Origin: Palsa-504 sp963800415
GTDB lineage: Bacteria; Actinomycetota; Actinomycetes; Streptosporangiales; Streptosporangiaceae
Assembly (NCBI GenBank): GCA_963800415.1
Contig: CAWDBS010000050.1
Span: 81,961 to 145,960, forward strand
Direction of reading: 5' to 3'
DNA length: 64,000 nucleotides
A model generated the notes under the pieces. The model had not been told where the DNA came from, did no database searches, and worked only from the letters and a program-made list of their open reading frames with translations. Shown here piece after piece: positions 63,559 to 64,000 of this stretch (position 1 is its first letter; each line of letters opens with the position of its first letter). A program made the translations under genes and the position numbers.

Positions 63559-64000
63559 CCGAACGCGCGGTCCGGTGGCTGCTGCACAACCGCAGGCCGC
63601 CGTTCGACATCCAGGCGACCGTGGGTTTCTTCGCGGATGGCGTGCGGACAGTCCGTTCGGGCCTGCCGAAGCTGCTCACCGGCCGGGACCTGGCCGGGTT
63701 CGAGGAGCGGCGGGACTCCTACCTCGACCTGGGCGTGCCGCTCGACCTGGCCGAACGGGTCGCCGGCATGGTGCCGACGTATTCCGCTTTTGACATCGTG
63801 CAGGCCGCCGCCTCGGCCGGGCGGGCGATCGAGGAGACCGCCGAGGTCTACTTCGACCTGGCCGACCGGCTGCAGATCACCAGGCTGCGCGACCGCATCA
63901 CCGCGCTGCCGCGGGAGGACCGCTGGTCCACCATGGCCCGGGCCGCGCTGCGCGATGACCTGTACGCCGCGCACGCCTCGCTCACCGAGGACGTGCTCGG
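63510..64000 (+). CDS. gdh: NAD-glutamate dehydrogenase, continuation in the shifted frame, truncated by the window end
   Basis: From about 63510 the third frame continues the same protein without a gap: VGIAAQITLLLEGRKLTERAVRWLLHNRRPPFDIQATVGFFADGV, VPTYSAFDIVQAAASAGRAIEETAEVYFDLADRLQITRLRDRI, EDRWSTMARAALRDDLYAAHASL. These are the conserved C-terminal helices of giant NAD-GDH. No stop is reached before 64000, so the gene extends beyond the window. The break lies in a GGGGGG run, where restoring one G joins both frames (VEDLGG-RVGIAAQ). Confidence 0.88.

Overview
This is about 64 kb of a very GC-rich, densely coding chromosome from a filamentous-type actinobacterium (Streptosporangiales/Streptomycetales-like; genus not determinable by eye). 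The evidence is the actinobacterial marker set and its order: a WhiB2-type regulator, the coenzyme F420 genes fbiA-fbiB-fbiC, mtrA-mtrB-lpqB, sahH, a long-form hibernation factor and secA. That order is shared in outline with mycobacteria and streptomycetes. Many starts are GTG. No rRNA, tRNA, CRISPR array, prophage or classical insertion sequence was seen.

Layout. 1-2.6 kb: two molybdopterin-molybdenumtransferase (MoeA) genes, the second fused to a periplasmic-binding-like domain; moaE lies at 11.8 kb. 2.9-9.1 kb: accessory genes (coiled-coil protein, ArsR regulator plus amidohydrolase, stand-alone TOPRIM protein, HAD hydrolase, flavoprotein disulfide reductase). 9.2-17.7 kb: DUF2342 metalloprotease homologue, SDR, moaE, PDZ-Lon-like protease, methyltransferase, glycosyltransferase, sugar-1-phosphate nucleotidyltransferase and AlkA-like DNA glycosylase. 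17.7-22.6 kb: F420 biosynthesis (fbiC, then convergent fbiB-fbiA). 22.9-33.7 kb: whiB2, a giant GT2 membrane glycosyltransferase, DUF5719, a degenerate metallopeptidase, DUF3499, phosphomannomutase manB, Trm112-like, SIS phosphosugar isomerase and a CDF transporter, a nucleotide-sugar and cell-envelope block. 34-37.3 kb: MerR regulator, S-adenosylhomocysteine hydrolase and a divergent short paralogue. 37.3-39.4 kb: GT87-like membrane protein and uracil-DNA glycosylase. 39.7-51.6 kb: mtrA-mtrB-lpqB, hpf, a NarL-type response regulator, a YcaQ-like glycosylase, a small membrane protein and secA. 51.7-64 kb: Rv3235-like protein, HAD hydrolase, orphan vsr, DUF6912, P5C dehydrogenase, a second HAD, acetoacetyl-CoA synthetase and the giant NAD-glutamate dehydrogenase, which runs off the window. 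The last genes form a glutamate/proline and acetoacetate catabolic group.

Two sequence-level themes stand out. First, at least nine conserved genes are broken by what look like single-base indels, several of them demonstrably in a homopolymer or short-repeat tract (moeA2, flavoprotein, DUF2342, fbiB, manB, HGxxPAAW, secA, NAD-GDH, probably the SahH paralogue). The simplest reading is residual consensus error in a draft or metagenomic assembly, not a cluster of pseudogenes. Second, the window is full of short tandem duplications at gene ends and in linkers. It also carries a family of poly-G/poly-C palindromic repeats inside conserved genes (isomerase, acetoacetyl-CoA synthetase, NAD-GDH); the copies at 57.8 kb and 61.6 kb align with each other in opposite orientation. 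This repeat family is the best candidate here for something undescribed.
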